Positions 35,423 through 44,324 are shown, counted from the first letter of the stretch. The stretch is DNA of 64,000 nt from Methanobrevibacter sp. (GCA_017652345.1 JAGCBE010000439.1:1-64000), one strand, 5' to 3'. Made by a program: numbers and translations. Notes: generated from the letters alone by a model not told the origin.

Positions 35423-35824
35423 CTATTTCTTAAAAGTAAATGTTACTGGAACAATTTGCTCTGGTATATAATTTACTTCATAATGATATTTATCTACATA
35501 TGCACCACTTACATCTTCAACAACATACATTGTATATTCATTTAGATAGACAAAATGCTTTTTAAATATATTGTTTTCTACTTCACATACAACCTCTAAT
35601 TCGTTGTTTGTATTATTCAAAATAGAAAAGTTGCCTATTAACTCAAATACCAATTTATCTGTTCTTGCATTATATACAACTATTCTCCTAGTTACGTTAA
35701 AATTGTCTGCTTCTTGTCCAATGTTATAACTAACTTGATGGACTTCTGTGCAACCTGTAAATAATAAAATAGATAATATCGCTAATATAATTAAACATAT
35801 AATTCTAGTTTTCATTTTCATCAT
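35423..35824 (-). CDS. Phage lipoprotein
   Basis: 133 aa. Signal sequence with lipobox LLFTGC at about residue 25, then a beta-rich domain (YNIGQEADNFNVTRRIVVYNARTD...IGNFSI) that I know from other phage lipoproteins. Expected to be exported and lipid anchored; such proteins may alter host surface or exclude other phages. Confidence 0.7.
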   Translation of the reverse strand: MMKMKTRIICLIILAILSILLFTGCTEVHQVSYNIGQEADNFNVTRRIVVYNARTDKLVFELIGNFSILNNTNNELEVVCEVENNIFKKHFVYLNEYTMYVVEDVSGAYVDKYHYEVNYIPEQIVPVTFTFKK

Positions 35825-35835
35825 CTCCTATCTTC

Positions 35836-35994
35836 TTAAGAACATAATTTTACAATTAGTACAAAATATATAAAAAATAATGTAATTCCCCAAGCAACAA
35901 TATTCTTTTTATCATCTAATATCATAGACATAATAGTCCAAATAGGTATTACAAAAATAATTAATATTCCAAACAAACCTATTATAATATTCAT
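35836..35994 (-). CDS. Small membrane protein
   Basis: 52 aa, two hydrophobic helices (IIIGLFGILIIFVIPIWTI and WGITLFFIYFVLIV). Overlaps the preceding stop by 4 nt. Unknown. Confidence 0.5.
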   Translation of the reverse strand: MNIIIGLFGILIIFVIPIWTIMSMILDDKKNIVAWGITLFFIYFVLIVKLCS

Positions 35995-36401
35995 TGTTCA
36001 TCATCTCCTACTTTATATTCCCTAGCTTTGAATTTTTCTTTTGTTACTATGGTTTTAATTCTTTCTGGGTGTCTTTCATTGAGATACTTTATACAATTTT
36101 TTCCATATTCGATAGTGAAACATAATTCGTTATCTTCTCCTGCAAATTCTTCTATTACTAAATGTCCATTAACATAGTCGCCTACTTCTATAAGGTCAAT
36201 AATGTTAAATGAATGATTAATGATTTCATTTGATTGATCGTATAATCCAAGTTCATTTTTTATGCTTAATTCATAACATTCTTCATAACAATCAAACCAT
36301 ATAGCACCATCAAACCAAATAAATGTATCATCTATTCTTTCTACCTTTGCTATATAACCTTGTGTTGTTCTTACATATTCTCCAACATTTATATCAATCA
36401 C
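35991..36401 (-). CDS. Conserved phage protein (VGEY...NIIDLIEV type)
   Basis: 136 aa. INVGEYVRTTQGYIAKVERID and HSFNIIDLIEVGDYVNGHLV; paralogue of the protein at 6285-6713. Unknown. Confidence 0.6.
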   Translation of the reverse strand: MIDINVGEYVRTTQGYIAKVERIDDTFIWFDGAIWFDCYEECYELSIKNELGLYDQSNEIINHSFNIIDLIEVGDYVNGHLVIEEFAGEDNELCFTIEYGKNCIKYLNERHPERIKTIVTKEKFKAREYKVGDDEQ

Positions 36402-36408
36402 AACTATT

Positions 36409-36507
36409 TCACTCCTTTTTATTTCCCATTGCTAATACAACACCTATCATAAAACCAAATAAAGCGCCAAAATAAAATGCCACTAATAGTGCAATAAAAT
36501 GCCCCAT
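36409..36507 (-). CDS. Very small membrane protein
   Basis: 32 aa, MGHFIALLVAFYFGALFGF; one helix with small residues. SD AGGAAG. Unknown. Confidence 0.45.
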   Translation of the reverse strand: MGHFIALLVAFYFGALFGFMIGVVLAMGNKKE

Positions 36508-36526
36508 AATACTCTTCCTTTCTATA

Positions 36527-36607
36527 TTAGTGATTCAATCTATCATAGTTGTTAAATAAATATATAGCATATAATATTACCAAAATTATCATTAAAATTA
36601 TCCACAT
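36527..36607 (-). CDS. Very small membrane protein
   Basis: 26 aa, MWIILMIILVILYAIYLFN; single helix. GGAGAGAGG upstream and a strong promoter immediately before. Unknown. Confidence 0.45.
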   Translation of the reverse strand: MWIILMIILVILYAIYLFNNYDRLNH

Positions 36608-36629
36608 ATTTCCTCTCTCCTTTGGCTAT

Positions 36630-36658
36630 ATTATATATCAAAATTTGTCATTTGTCAA
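36630..36658 (-). promoter_or_regulatory. Sigma-A-type promoter
   Basis: -35 TTGACA (36653-36658), 17 nt, -10 TATAAT (36630-36635); drives the small membrane proteins and genes downstream on the minus strand. Confidence 0.8.
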
Positions 36659-36661
36659 GTT

Positions 36662-36928
36662 TTATTTGATTTTTTCTAATATTTTATTTTTATCTTCTTC
36701 TTTATAAGCCACACTAAACTCCCAATTCTCAATAAGGTTAGAAATGTAAAAATTATCAAATAAATATATACTATTGTCTAATAGCCATTTGAAATCATTT
36801 CCATTATACATATAATAATCTTCTTCTGTTTGATCTTCTTTATTATATACAACAATAAAATCATTTTTTCTAATATGATTTTGTTTTATCATTCTAAATA
36901 GTTCACAAAAATCATGTTTTTTTGGCAA
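36662..36928 (-). CDS. Hypothetical protein
   Basis: 88 aa, MPKKHDFCELFRMIKQ; aromatic and acidic. Last gene of its unit. Unknown. Confidence 0.5.
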   Translation of the reverse strand: MPKKHDFCELFRMIKQNHIRKNDFIVVYNKEDQTEEDYYMYNGNDFKWLLDNSIYLFDNFYISNLIENWEFSVAYKEEDKNKILEKIK

Positions 36929-36930
36929 AA

Positions 36931-37152
36931 TTATTTATCTCCTTCCCATTTTAAATATGATTTATTTTTAAATTCAATAAAATCATTTGTGTCTTTTATA
37001 AATTTGACTTTAATAGGTTGTGTTTCATTTCCCACATTTTGACATATTTCTATACATTGTGATATAGCCATAAATTCTGGTGCAACAATTTGTTGCCTTT
37101 GTGCCAATTGGTTTCCTATGTAAAGTTCAATTAAACATTGAACAATCCCCAC
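36931..37152 (-). CDS. Hypothetical protein
   Basis: 73 aa, MGIVQCLIELYIGNQLAQRQ. Overlaps the preceding gene by 22 nt. Unknown. Confidence 0.45.
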   Translation of the reverse strand: MGIVQCLIELYIGNQLAQRQQIVAPEFMAISQCIEICQNVGNETQPIKVKFIKDTNDFIEFKNKSYLKWEGDK

Positions 37153-37691
37153 CTAATTTTCTCCTTTGCTAATTTATAACTTCCAAATCTAATTTTAAGA
37201 TTCAAATCTGGAAATTGAAAAATTTTGATGATTGATTTCTTTATTGTTCTTTCACCAAATTTATTTATAAGTTCTGGATACTTTTCTTTTATATCTTTTA
37301 TAATTTGTTTTTTACTTATATTTCCTTTATAGGCTTTCTCAAATATAGCGGGAACTATTGCCATACACTCTATATCTTCTGCATTTTGCATTTTTGTATC
37401 CAACTCATTCCAATAGTCAAGCTCACTTATTATATCTCCACTTTTCAAAACATAATTTCCACACTCAAATTTATAAGTTTTCAACTTAAAAAATTTCTTT
37501 TCTAGTTTATAAAACTTTTTATTTAGCTTGGCATTTGAAATTCTAGCCCAAATAGCGCGCTTTTCAGAGGAGAAAAATAATGATCCAACAAATTTGTTGT
37601 CATACCATATTTCATATAATTCTATAAAATCACCTATTTTAAAGCGATTTTGTGAGATGCTTTTAAATCTCCACTTTTCAACTTTAATCAT
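37131..37691 (-). CDS. Hypothetical basic protein
   Basis: 186 aa from MIKVEKWRFKSIS, Lys-rich (LNKKFYKLEKKFFKLKTYKF). C-terminal helix-turn-helix-like stretch (ISKKQIIKDIKEKYPELINKFGERTIKK). No family recognised. Confidence 0.5.
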   Translation of the reverse strand: MIKVEKWRFKSISQNRFKIGDFIELYEIWYDNKFVGSLFFSSEKRAIWARISNAKLNKKFYKLEKKFFKLKTYKFECGNYVLKSGDIISELDYWNELDTKMQNAEDIECMAIVPAIFEKAYKGNISKKQIIKDIKEKYPELINKFGERTIKKSIIKIFQFPDLNLKIRFGSYKLAKEKIRWGLFNV

Positions 37692-37974
37692 TATTTTCAC
37701 CTCTTAATTCCATAGCCCTATTCAACATTTCTTCATCTACATCCATCATTTTCAAATAGAGTTTATGGATTTTGTTTTCATTTCTCCATTCGTAATAATT
37801 TAGTCCTTCCTCATATTTCCAAGTCTTATGTGAGCATTTAGTAAATGGAAGGTGTGATTTTAAATAATTAATCGCACCTTTTCTATTCTCACCAAAGTAT
37901 TCAGATGTTAAATTTTCAACATCACTTTTACCAACAATTTCATCACATTCCATCACAGAATAAATCGTTTTCAT
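37684..37974 (-). CDS. Tandem paralogue pair, copy 2
   Basis: 96 aa. YSVMECDEIVG start, YYEWRNENKIHKLYLKMMDVDEEMLNRA end; the same layout as the neighbour at 38002. Unknown function. Confidence 0.5.
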   Translation of the reverse strand: MKTIYSVMECDEIVGKSDVENLTSEYFGENRKGAINYLKSHLPFTKCSHKTWKYEEGLNYYEWRNENKIHKLYLKMMDVDEEMLNRAMELRGENND

Positions 37975-38001
37975 TAATATAAAATTTCTCCTTTTTAATT
38001 A

Positions 38002-38316
38002 TTATAATTCACCTTTTGCCATTTTATCTTCTACTTTTTTAGCGACTTCTTCAACTCGTTTCATTTCTTCATCACTTATGTTAATTTCTTTCATTTCAAT
38101 TTTGTATACTTTGTTATCTTTATGCCATTCATAGCCATTTTCATTTTGTTTAAATTCCCAATCAATATAGTTAGTTTTTGCAGATTCAACAAGATTATTA
38201 AAATATTCTTGTGCCTTTTCCTTTTCATTTTCTTGGAATAATTTAACTCCCATGTCTAATGAATCATCATTTCCTAAAAATTCATTTGAATTTGTTACAC
38301 TATAACCTTTTTTCAT
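38002..38316 (-). CDS. Tandem paralogue pair, copy 1
   Basis: 104 aa. YSVTNSNEFLG start, GYEWHKDNKVYKIEMKEINISDEEMKRV. Gene duplication with the copy at 37684. Overlaps the preceding gene by 1 nt. Confidence 0.5.
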   Translation of the reverse strand: MKKGYSVTNSNEFLGNDDSLDMGVKLFQENEKEKAQEYFNNLVESAKTNYIDWEFKQNENGYEWHKDNKVYKIEMKEINISDEEMKRVEEVAKKVEDKMAKGEL

Positions 38317-38912
38317 TAATATACCCTCTTTTCATTTTTTATTTTAGCATATATTTCATCATTATCTTTTAACTTTTCTAAAAAGCCATCAAAATCTCTT
38401 GTTTGTTTTGCGCCTTGAATAGCCTCATTTACAAATTTATTCGCACTTCTCATGTTAAATGCGTTCATCATAGCATATAGCATTTTTTCAGAGATTTTGC
38501 TTTGTCGCCTATTGTAGCGATCCTCTTTAACTTGTCTTGCCATTTCCAAAATTTCTTCATCACTTGGATTATCAAATTCCAATTTGTGTGATAACATATC
38601 ACTTGTTTTTGTTAAATATTTTTCTTGTGATTTTTTCTTTTGATATAATTGAATTGTTTTTAATCTTAGGCGGTCATACTCTTCCGCTATTTCTTTAATA
38701 TCATCAATATTCATATTGCTAACCGCGTTTGTGTTTACCTTGCGTAAATTTTTAACTTCCATTTTTTTAGAAGATACATTTTTATTATAGCAAATTCTTG
38801 CCACCTCATTATGAGCCAAATCTTTACAATTGTCGCAATATTCGGCTTTTCGCAAAGTAGAAACAATAGCGGGTTTATGACAATATTTACAAATAATTTT
38901 TTTGTATCTCAT
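38316..38912 (-). CDS. Zinc-finger plus helical protein
   Basis: 198 aa. N-terminal CKYCHKP...EYCDNC zinc site (residues 8-30), then a long charged helical part. Could bind nucleic acid; no family recognised. Confidence 0.5.
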   Translation of the reverse strand: MRYKKIICKYCHKPAIVSTLRKAEYCDNCKDLAHNEVARICYNKNVSSKKMEVKNLRKVNTNAVSNMNIDDIKEIAEEYDRLRLKTIQLYQKKKSQEKYLTKTSDMLSHKLEFDNPSDEEILEMARQVKEDRYNRRQSKISEKMLYAMMNAFNMRSANKFVNEAIQGAKQTRDFDGFLEKLKDNDEIYAKIKNEKRVY

Positions 38913-38929
38913 TTCAATTCCCTCTCTTT

Positions 38930-39235
38930 CTAATCTTGTACCATTACTTTTTCTCCTCTTCTTATATTATTTCTTCTTGTGTTAATTCTAGTTTTGTTTT
39001 TCTCATAGTAGTTCGCGTTATATTCTTTGAAAAATGTTTTTCTGGACAATTGATAAGCTTTCATTTTCTTTGCAACTTCTTCTTTATTTTCTTGTTTATA
39101 ACGCCTTGCTTGGTCTTTTATTGTTTCGCGATAATTTTCATCATTTTTATATCTTTCTTTTGCATTTTCAAGTATTTCTCTTTTATGCTTTTGATAATAT
39201 GTCTTTGCATATATTTTTCGTTCTTCTTTTGTCAT
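38930..39235 (-). CDS. Small very basic protein
   Basis: 101 aa from MTKEERKIYAKTYYQKHK; SD AAGGAGG. Repeats of YYxKNK/RYKxE type, highly charged, suggests nucleic-acid binding. First gene behind its promoter. Confidence 0.5.
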   Translation of the reverse strand: MTKEERKIYAKTYYQKHKREILENAKERYKNDENYRETIKDQARRYKQENKEEVAKKMKAYQLSRKTFFKEYNANYYEKNKTRINTRRNNIRRGEKVMVQD

Positions 39236-39258
39236 ATTAACCTCCTTTCTGTTTATCA

Positions 39259-39287
39259 ATTATATCAAACTTATAAAAATTTGTCAA
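39259..39287 (-). promoter_or_regulatory. Sigma-A-type promoter
   Basis: -35 TTGACA (39282-39287), 17 nt, -10 TATAAT (39259-39264). Confidence 0.8.
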
Positions 39288-39295
39288 GATATTTT

Positions 39296-39715
39296 TTAAC
39301 TAGCTCTCATTACACCACCGAAAATTGGTCTAATTCCAATTGAACCAAACTCGGATAAATAGTCATCAAAACTATTATAAACATAAGCATAAGTAATGTT
39401 ATCCTTGATAGCCTCTTTATCTTGTTCCCAATCTTCTTCATCTCCAACATATAATAGCGACCACATTTCCATGATATCTTTATCAACTTTATAAAGAGTA
39501 CGAATAGCATGATAAACTTCAACACCAATATCTTCTTTTAGCATTTTAATTTTATCAAAAACATCATGATTCTTTTCTTTATCAAGCCAATACAAGCCAC
39601 CATTTATATCCGTATAGTTTAGCACACCTTTTTTATAATCATCAAAAACATTTGGATGCATCTTTAATAAATTTAATCTTTCTTCAACTTCCGCTAAAAT
39701 CTTTTCATTATTCAT
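39296..39715 (-). CDS. Conserved phage protein
   Basis: 139 aa from MNNEKILAEVEERLNLL. LYWLDKEK, EVYHAIRTLY, SLLYVGDEEDW and SEFGSIGIRPIFGGVMR are landmarks of a phage family of unknown function. Confidence 0.6.
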   Translation of the reverse strand: MNNEKILAEVEERLNLLKMHPNVFDDYKKGVLNYTDINGGLYWLDKEKNHDVFDKIKMLKEDIGVEVYHAIRTLYKVDKDIMEMWSLLYVGDEEDWEQDKEAIKDNITYAYVYNSFDDYLSEFGSIGIRPIFGGVMRAS

Positions 39716-40286
39716 CTTCTTTTGCCTCCTCTTCCATATCTTCAACAAAATAGTCAATTTCAAGTTCTTGATTATTCATAATCATATCTAAATCATATTC
39801 TTTTATTAACTTACAAGGATAATAATTGTCATACATTTCAATTCCATAGCGATTTGTTTCATCTGGTTTCTTTTGGAAACCAACCCAAAATTCAAGTTTA
39901 TTTGTATCTAGGTTGATAATGTAAGCATACTCGCAAAACAAACTATCAAGAATAAATTCATGACTATCTGTCATATATTTCAATCCATTTATATAAGGCT
40001 CTAAATCTCCTTGTGTTTTGTGTAATAAACAATACCACTCTTCTTCTGTTTGTTTACTCACATTAGTATCACAATATTCTTTGCACTCTTCAATTTGTTC
40101 TTTTGTAGGTATATCATCTTCATTAACCATAATAATATTATCAAATATTGAATTTAATTTTTCCCCATGATTTCTAATAAATTCTAAAATATTCCTACCT
40201 AAATATTCTGGATAACTATCATAATGATTGTAAGTTACTTTATCAACTCCATTTTTTCTAAAACCATATAAACCTCTTGTTCCCAT
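39708..40286 (-). CDS. Conserved phage protein (MGTRGLYGFRKNG type)
   Basis: 192 aa. MGTRGLYGFRKNGVDKVTYNHYDSYPEYLG is a well-conserved start of phage proteins of unknown function. Acidic end. Overlaps the next gene by 8 nt. Confidence 0.65.
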   Translation of the reverse strand: MGTRGLYGFRKNGVDKVTYNHYDSYPEYLGRNILEFIRNHGEKLNSIFDNIIMVNEDDIPTKEQIEECKEYCDTNVSKQTEEEWYCLLHKTQGDLEPYINGLKYMTDSHEFILDSLFCEYAYIINLDTNKLEFWVGFQKKPDETNRYGIEMYDNYYPCKLIKEYDLDMIMNNQELEIDYFVEDMEEEAKEDE

Positions 40287-40320
40287 ATTCTTATTCCTCC
40301 TTTTATTCTTTTCAAAATTA

Positions 40321-40578
40321 TTATATTTTTTCCATTATTGAGTTTAGGATTTCAAAAATTTTATCACTTTTCCCTAAACATTTGACCTTTTTATTTCCCC
40401 AAACACCCACTAAACAAGTATCGATCCATCTTTTTGTTCTATTCTTAACTGGAATTTCTAACTCACTTGTTAAGTAATTTATTAGAGTAGTATCTGTACC
40501 ATCTTCTAGCGTTGTTTTGGTGTTTTTTAAATAGCCACAATTTTTAAATGTTTCCTTAATCTTTTTTATATCTCTCAA
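40321..40578 (-). CDS. Hypothetical protein
   Basis: 85 aa, MRDIKKIKETFKNCGYL; mixed charge. Unknown. Confidence 0.5.
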   Translation of the reverse strand: MRDIKKIKETFKNCGYLKNTKTTLEDGTDTTLINYLTSELEIPVKNRTKRWIDTCLVGVWGNKKVKCLGKSDKIFEILNSIMEKI

Positions 40579-40592
40579 AGCCTTTCTCCTTT

Positions 40593-40994
40593 CTAATTGT
40601 CAATTTTTCCACCTATTGTTTTGTTTATCAAATTATATTCTGCACTTGTTATAATTCCTCTATCATATTTTTCTTGTAAATTATAGTAGCATTGCCTTAA
40701 ATATCTATCATTGTGTTCTGGATAACAACTGTGATTATCACTATCTTTACAAAATTCCAAAATTTCACTAAACAATTTTTCTTGAAATTTAATTTTTCTT
40801 TTAATCAATTCTAGTCTAACATTATATACATACCAACCAAACATATCTTTATCATACTTTTCAACATAACTAACTAACCTGTGTTTCAATGTACCTTTTT
40901 CCCATTGTCTTTTTATTGCAATACACTCGCGCCATTCTGCTATAATAAATTTATCAGGCAAAACAGGTAATAACTTATAATGCCATAATCTCAA
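40593..40994 (-). CDS. Pyrimidine-dimer-glycosylase-like (TIGR02328-type) protein
   Basis: 133 aa. MRLWHYKLLPVLPDKFIIAEWRECIAI is close to the TIGR02328 consensus; paralogue of 6718-7164. Activity unproven. Confidence 0.7.
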   Translation of the reverse strand: MRLWHYKLLPVLPDKFIIAEWRECIAIKRQWEKGTLKHRLVSYVEKYDKDMFGWYVYNVRLELIKRKIKFQEKLFSEILEFCKDSDNHSCYPEHNDRYLRQCYYNLQEKYDRGIITSAEYNLINKTIGGKIDN

Positions 40995-40996
40995 TT

Positions 40997-41158
40997 TTAT
41001 CTCCTCCTTGCTTTATCTATTTCTTCTGGTGTAATTCCAAGCTTTTTTATAATTGCATCTGTTGCATTGGCTAGTGCATCCTTGTATCTAAAATCTAAAT
41101 ACATATATACTAATACTACCATCATAAAAATTACACTTATTATTTCAAAACCACTCAT
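40997..41158 (-). CDS. Small membrane protein
   Basis: 53 aa. N-terminal helix (IISVIFMMVVLVYMYL), then LGITPEEIDKARRR. The last codons form AGGAGGAG, the SD of the next gene. Unknown. Confidence 0.5.
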   Translation of the reverse strand: MSGFEIISVIFMMVVLVYMYLDFRYKDALANATDAIIKKLGITPEEIDKARRR

Positions 41159-41349
41159 TATTCAACCTCCTTAATAAAATTTTCTTTCATAGTTTCTAAA
41201 TCAATTTCTTTAATACCTTCTGCACTTATTAAACTAACCTTTTCTTTTGTAATTACCAAATCAAAATTTTCAACTAAATCAATTACTTTTGCAACTTTAA
41301 TTTCAGTTCCCAATAATTTCATAATAGCTTGTAAATGTTTTATGGTCAT
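41158..41349 (-). CDS. Hypothetical protein
   Basis: 63 aa, MTIKHLQAIMKLLGTEIKV. SD AAGGGGTGAT. A 150-bp gap upstream holds two short hairpins (CCTTGTGGCACAAGG at about 41386-41400; CACAAAATTTGTG) and no gene. Confidence 0.5.
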   Translation of the reverse strand: MTIKHLQAIMKLLGTEIKVAKVIDLVENFDLVITKEKVSLISAEGIKEIDLETMKENFIKEVE

Positions 41350-41498
41350 ATTATCACCCCTTTTTTATCAAAATTTACCTTTTTGAAACCCTTGTGCCAC
41401 AAGGCTTTTAGGACACAAATTTTGTGCAATTTTTCATTTTTTCTTTACTTGTAACCTTATAAAGTTTTAACGCATTTTTATATAGAACCCATATAAGT

Positions 41499-41750
41499 TT
41501 ATAACTCATTTATTTCGGTTGTGTTAAACTCGCTTTCAAAACCAATTACTTCTTTAACATTATAAAATTTTCTTATCTCTTGTTCTAAATCTTCTAAATT
41601 CCAACATGAATTTCCAATATTGTCAACTGCTCTTTTCTTATAATATCTTACAAATTCATCAAGCTCATCAATGTCCACTTCTTCATTGAACAAATAGGCA
41701 TCATAATACCCCTCTTGACTATCAATTATTAAATAATGATTTGATTTCAT
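41499..41750 (-). CDS. Hypothetical acidic protein
   Basis: 83 aa, MKSNHYLIIDSQEGYYDAYL. Own promoter. Unknown. Confidence 0.5.
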   Translation of the reverse strand: MKSNHYLIIDSQEGYYDAYLFNEEVDIDELDEFVRYYKKRAVDNIGNSCWNLEDLEQEIRKFYNVKEVIGFESEFNTTEINEL

Positions 41751-41763
41751 TTTTCTACCTCCT

Positions 41764-41792
41764 ATTATATTATATTTTTTATTGTTTGTAAA
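41764..41792 (-). promoter_or_regulatory. Sigma-A-type promoter
   Basis: -35 TTTACA (41787-41792), 17 nt, -10 TATAAT (41764-41769); serves the gene at 41499. Confidence 0.7.
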
Positions 41793-41798
41793 TAGTTT

Positions 41799-42011
41799 TT
41801 AAATTAATTCATAATAATTTTCAAGTTCTGCTTGGCAATCCTCTCTAAACATCAACATATCTTCTGGATTGTCCATGCTTTCCAAATGCTTTAATGTAAA
41901 GTGCATACTATTAACATAGTCATTTATAATTTTAGTGTCCACATAAGCCTCTTGATTCCAATTCTCAAAATCTCCCACAAGTGGTTTAATATCAAAATCA
42001 CTTCTAAACAT
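41799..42011 (-). CDS. Hypothetical protein
   Basis: 70 aa, MFRSDFDIKPLVGDFENW, acidic. Unknown. Confidence 0.5.
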   Translation of the reverse strand: MFRSDFDIKPLVGDFENWNQEAYVDTKIINDYVNSMHFTLKHLESMDNPEDMLMFREDCQAELENYYELI

Positions 42012-42028
42012 AATCTCTCCTCCTATAT

Positions 42029-42598
42029 TTAATTTAATCTAACTGGCAAAACCATATTTTCACTTTTTACTTCTAATGAACCCATTTCACTTCTAATTGT
42101 AAAAGCGCTTGTAGAACCTCTATCTTCATCGTAATTTGAGATATCAAATTCTAAAACAATTGGATATTCATCTTTTCTTATGGTCTTAAATTTCAAATCT
42201 TTAATTGCCATTTCTAAATACTTTGGATTAACTCCAACTCTAAATGTTCTATTTCCCTTTAAGACTTCTTTGGTATCTAAAAATTGCCCCTCAATTATCT
42301 CATAGATAGTATTTCCAATTTGTAATCCCTTTTCTACTTTTGTGATTTCTACAATTGGTTTATCAGTAGCAACCTTTGTTACATCTTTAATAACCATGTC
42401 AATATCAAAAAAATCTTCTTCTATTGGTATTCTACTAGTATTTAGCACATATCCATTTGTTGCCTCTAAAATTAGTTCTCTTCTAGTATCATCTGTTCTA
42501 AAATGAATACCACAAAACATAGGTCTGTTCTTATCCTTACTAATTGCATTGCTTACATTTTTAATTGCATCATTAAAATTCTTTACTTTAATAATCAT
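42029..42598 (-). CDS. Sliding-clamp-like protein lacking domain I
   Basis: 189 aa against ~370 for bacterial beta clamp. The first half fits DnaN domain II (AIKNVSNAISKDKNRPMFCGIHF...LEATNGYVL) and the second fits domain III (VNPKYLEMAIKDL...VLEFDI...MVLPVRLN). Domain I is absent, so a ring would need three subunits, as in PCNA or T4 gp45. Would tether the phage DNA polymerase. Strong own promoter. Confidence 0.65.
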   Translation of the reverse strand: MIIKVKNFNDAIKNVSNAISKDKNRPMFCGIHFRTDDTRRELILEATNGYVLNTSRIPIEEDFFDIDMVIKDVTKVATDKPIVEITKVEKGLQIGNTIYEIIEGQFLDTKEVLKGNRTFRVGVNPKYLEMAIKDLKFKTIRKDEYPIVLEFDISNYDEDRGSTSAFTIRSEMGSLEVKSENMVLPVRLN

Positions 42599-42629
42599 AT
42601 TCTTCTCTCCTTTTCTTTATTATACTTAT

Positions 42630-42658
42630 ATTATAACATAAGTTCTATTATTTGTCAA
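42630..42658 (-). promoter_or_regulatory. Sigma-A-type promoter
   Basis: -35 TTGACA (42653-42658), 17 nt, -10 TATAAT (42630-42635); serves the clamp gene. Confidence 0.85.
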
Positions 42659-42676
42659 TAGTTTTTTTGAAAAATT

Positions 42677-42994
42677 TTAAATTAACTCTTTAAATACTGC
42701 CTCTAATTTTTCTAATTTCCATGTAGCATCTTCAATAAGGTCTGTAATTTTTTCTGGAACACCTCTCGTACCTCTCATAGGTATCCAAATTTCAACCTCT
42801 TCATCAATATCAAAATCATTAACTCTTCTTCTTAAATCTTCAACAAACTTTTCCGCGCTACTCCAATCTAATCTCTCATACCAATCTTCTCCACATGGTG
42901 TGTATTGCCCAAATTCAATTGCCTCTCTATCTTCACTTAATATTCCAAAATTATTATCTTGTAAAATTTTCCTAATCTCTTTTTTAGTTTTCAT
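42677..42994 (-). CDS. Conserved phage protein
   Basis: 105 aa. FGQYTPCGEDWYERLDW and EIWIPMRGTRGVPEKI are recognisable phage landmarks; unknown function. Confidence 0.55.
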   Translation of the reverse strand: MKTKKEIRKILQDNNFGILSEDREAIEFGQYTPCGEDWYERLDWSSAEKFVEDLRRRVNDFDIDEEVEIWIPMRGTRGVPEKITDLIEDATWKLEKLEAVFKELI

Positions 42995-43041
42995 TTTTAT
43001 TCCTCCTCATGTAAATTGTTTTAATTGTTCCTTATCTAAAA

Positions 43042-43290
43042 TCATTTATGTTTCCTCTTATTATAGATTTTGTAGTTATATCTTTTTTCTTTTACCTTAT
43101 AACCCAAATCTTTTGCACAATTAAAAACATTGGTGCTAGTCGTAATAATATAATTATTTGGTGTTATTAGTAATTTTGCCAGCTCGGCTATTTCTCCAAA
43201 AGATAAATTATACTTCTTTTTAAATTCTTCTTCTACATATATAGTATCACTTGTTACTTCTATATAATGTTGTAAACAATTATTTTGCAT
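43042..43290 (-). CDS. Hypothetical protein
   Basis: 82 aa, basic C terminus (KEKRYNYKIYNKRKHK). FKKKYNLSFGEIAELAKLL could be helix-turn-helix-like. Unknown. Confidence 0.5.
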   Translation of the reverse strand: MQNNCLQHYIEVTSDTIYVEEEFKKKYNLSFGEIAELAKLLITPNNYIITTSTNVFNCAKDLGYKVKEKRYNYKIYNKRKHK

Positions 43291-43305
43291 ATTATCAAAC
43301 CTCCT

Positions 43306-43509
43306 TTATTCAACAATTTGTTTTGTTCTATCATTGAAGATTTCATAAAAGTTTGGCGTGTACCATCCTTTTTCTTTATCTTCTTTTTCAAAGCTTTCTA
43401 TTAAATCTTTTGCAATATTAACTCCCCAACATCTTGTTATCTCTGTATGGTCATCTGTACTCCTAATTACTATTGGTCTGTTGTCTTTTACTTTAATCCA
43501 CTCACTCAT
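43306..43509 (-). CDS. Hypothetical protein
   Basis: 67 aa from MSEWIKVKDNRPIVI, SD AGGAG. An earlier ATG would overlap the promoter. Unknown. Confidence 0.5.
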   Translation of the reverse strand: MSEWIKVKDNRPIVIRSTDDHTEITRCWGVNIAKDLIESFEKEDKEKGWYTPNFYEIFNDRTKQIVE

Positions 43510-43540
43510 ATTCTTTTCTCCTTTCTTATTTTCTATATAC

Positions 43541-43569
43541 ATTATACCACACTTTTTGTAGTTTGTCAA
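43541..43569 (-). promoter_or_regulatory. Sigma-A-type promoter
   Basis: -35 TTGACA (43564-43569), 17 nt, -10 TATAAT (43541-43546). Confidence 0.85.
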
Positions 43570-43588
43570 TAGTTTTTGTAATTTTTTT

Positions 43589-43816
43589 TTATTCTAGCCA
43601 ACCTTTTTCTTCACACTTTTTATATAGTGCTTTTATTTCTTGCACAGTTAAAATACAATATTTCTTTCTTATGGTTATATTGGTAGATGCCCAAAACTCA
43701 ATTCGTTCTTTGTTTTTGTTTTCATATACATCCATTGTAAGTTTTATTTTTGCATCATTTTTCATTTTCTTTGTATAACCAATTTCTTTAAATAGTTTAT
43801 CTATTTTAGATATCAT
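43589..43816 (-). CDS. Hypothetical protein
   Basis: 75 aa, basic, MISKIDKLFKEIGYTKK; ends CEEKGWLE. Unknown. Confidence 0.5.
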   Translation of the reverse strand: MISKIDKLFKEIGYTKKMKNDAKIKLTMDVYENKNKERIEFWASTNITIRKKYCILTVQEIKALYKKCEEKGWLE

Positions 43817-43835
43817 AATTTACCCCCATTTCAAT

Positions 43836-44312
43836 TTACAAACCCCATACAATTCGGTTTGGATCATCTCTCTTAAAATTATCATTGTAATTGTCAATAA
43901 ACATATAAGCTAAATCATTAGCCAACATTTCTTTAATTGCTCTTAAAAATCTTTTATCCCATTTATCTAACTCCATAATTTGATATTCCGTACAACCTAA
44001 TAAAAAGAATGTTTGCATTTTTTCCCTATCAGTTAGCGAGATATTATTTAAAAGTGGTTTATCAATTCTATCACATGAATAAACTTTTAGCTTTTCTTTT
44101 GTTCCATATCTTTTATTATATGCCTTGTAATTTAAGCTATGCAACTTATTAACCTCGCTACAAACATAAGCCTTGATTTTATCAAAATTTCCAATTCTTA
44201 CATCTTCCGCTATTTTATCTAACCCATTACAACATCTTTTTTCTAACAAATAATAAGTTATTTTTTCTTTTAGATATTCAAAATTTTTGTTACTTAAAAT
44301 AAAACATGACAT
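43836..44312 (-). CDS. Hypothetical protein
   Basis: 158 aa, MSCFILSNKNFEYLKEKI; ISLTDREKMQTFFLLGCTEYQIMELDKWDKRF. Similar N-terminal layout to other early-region phage proteins; unknown. Confidence 0.5.
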   Translation of the reverse strand: MSCFILSNKNFEYLKEKITYYLLEKRCCNGLDKIAEDVRIGNFDKIKAYVCSEVNKLHSLNYKAYNKRYGTKEKLKVYSCDRIDKPLLNNISLTDREKMQTFFLLGCTEYQIMELDKWDKRFLRAIKEMLANDLAYMFIDNYNDNFKRDDPNRIVWGL

Positions 44313-44324
44313 ATTTTTTACCTC

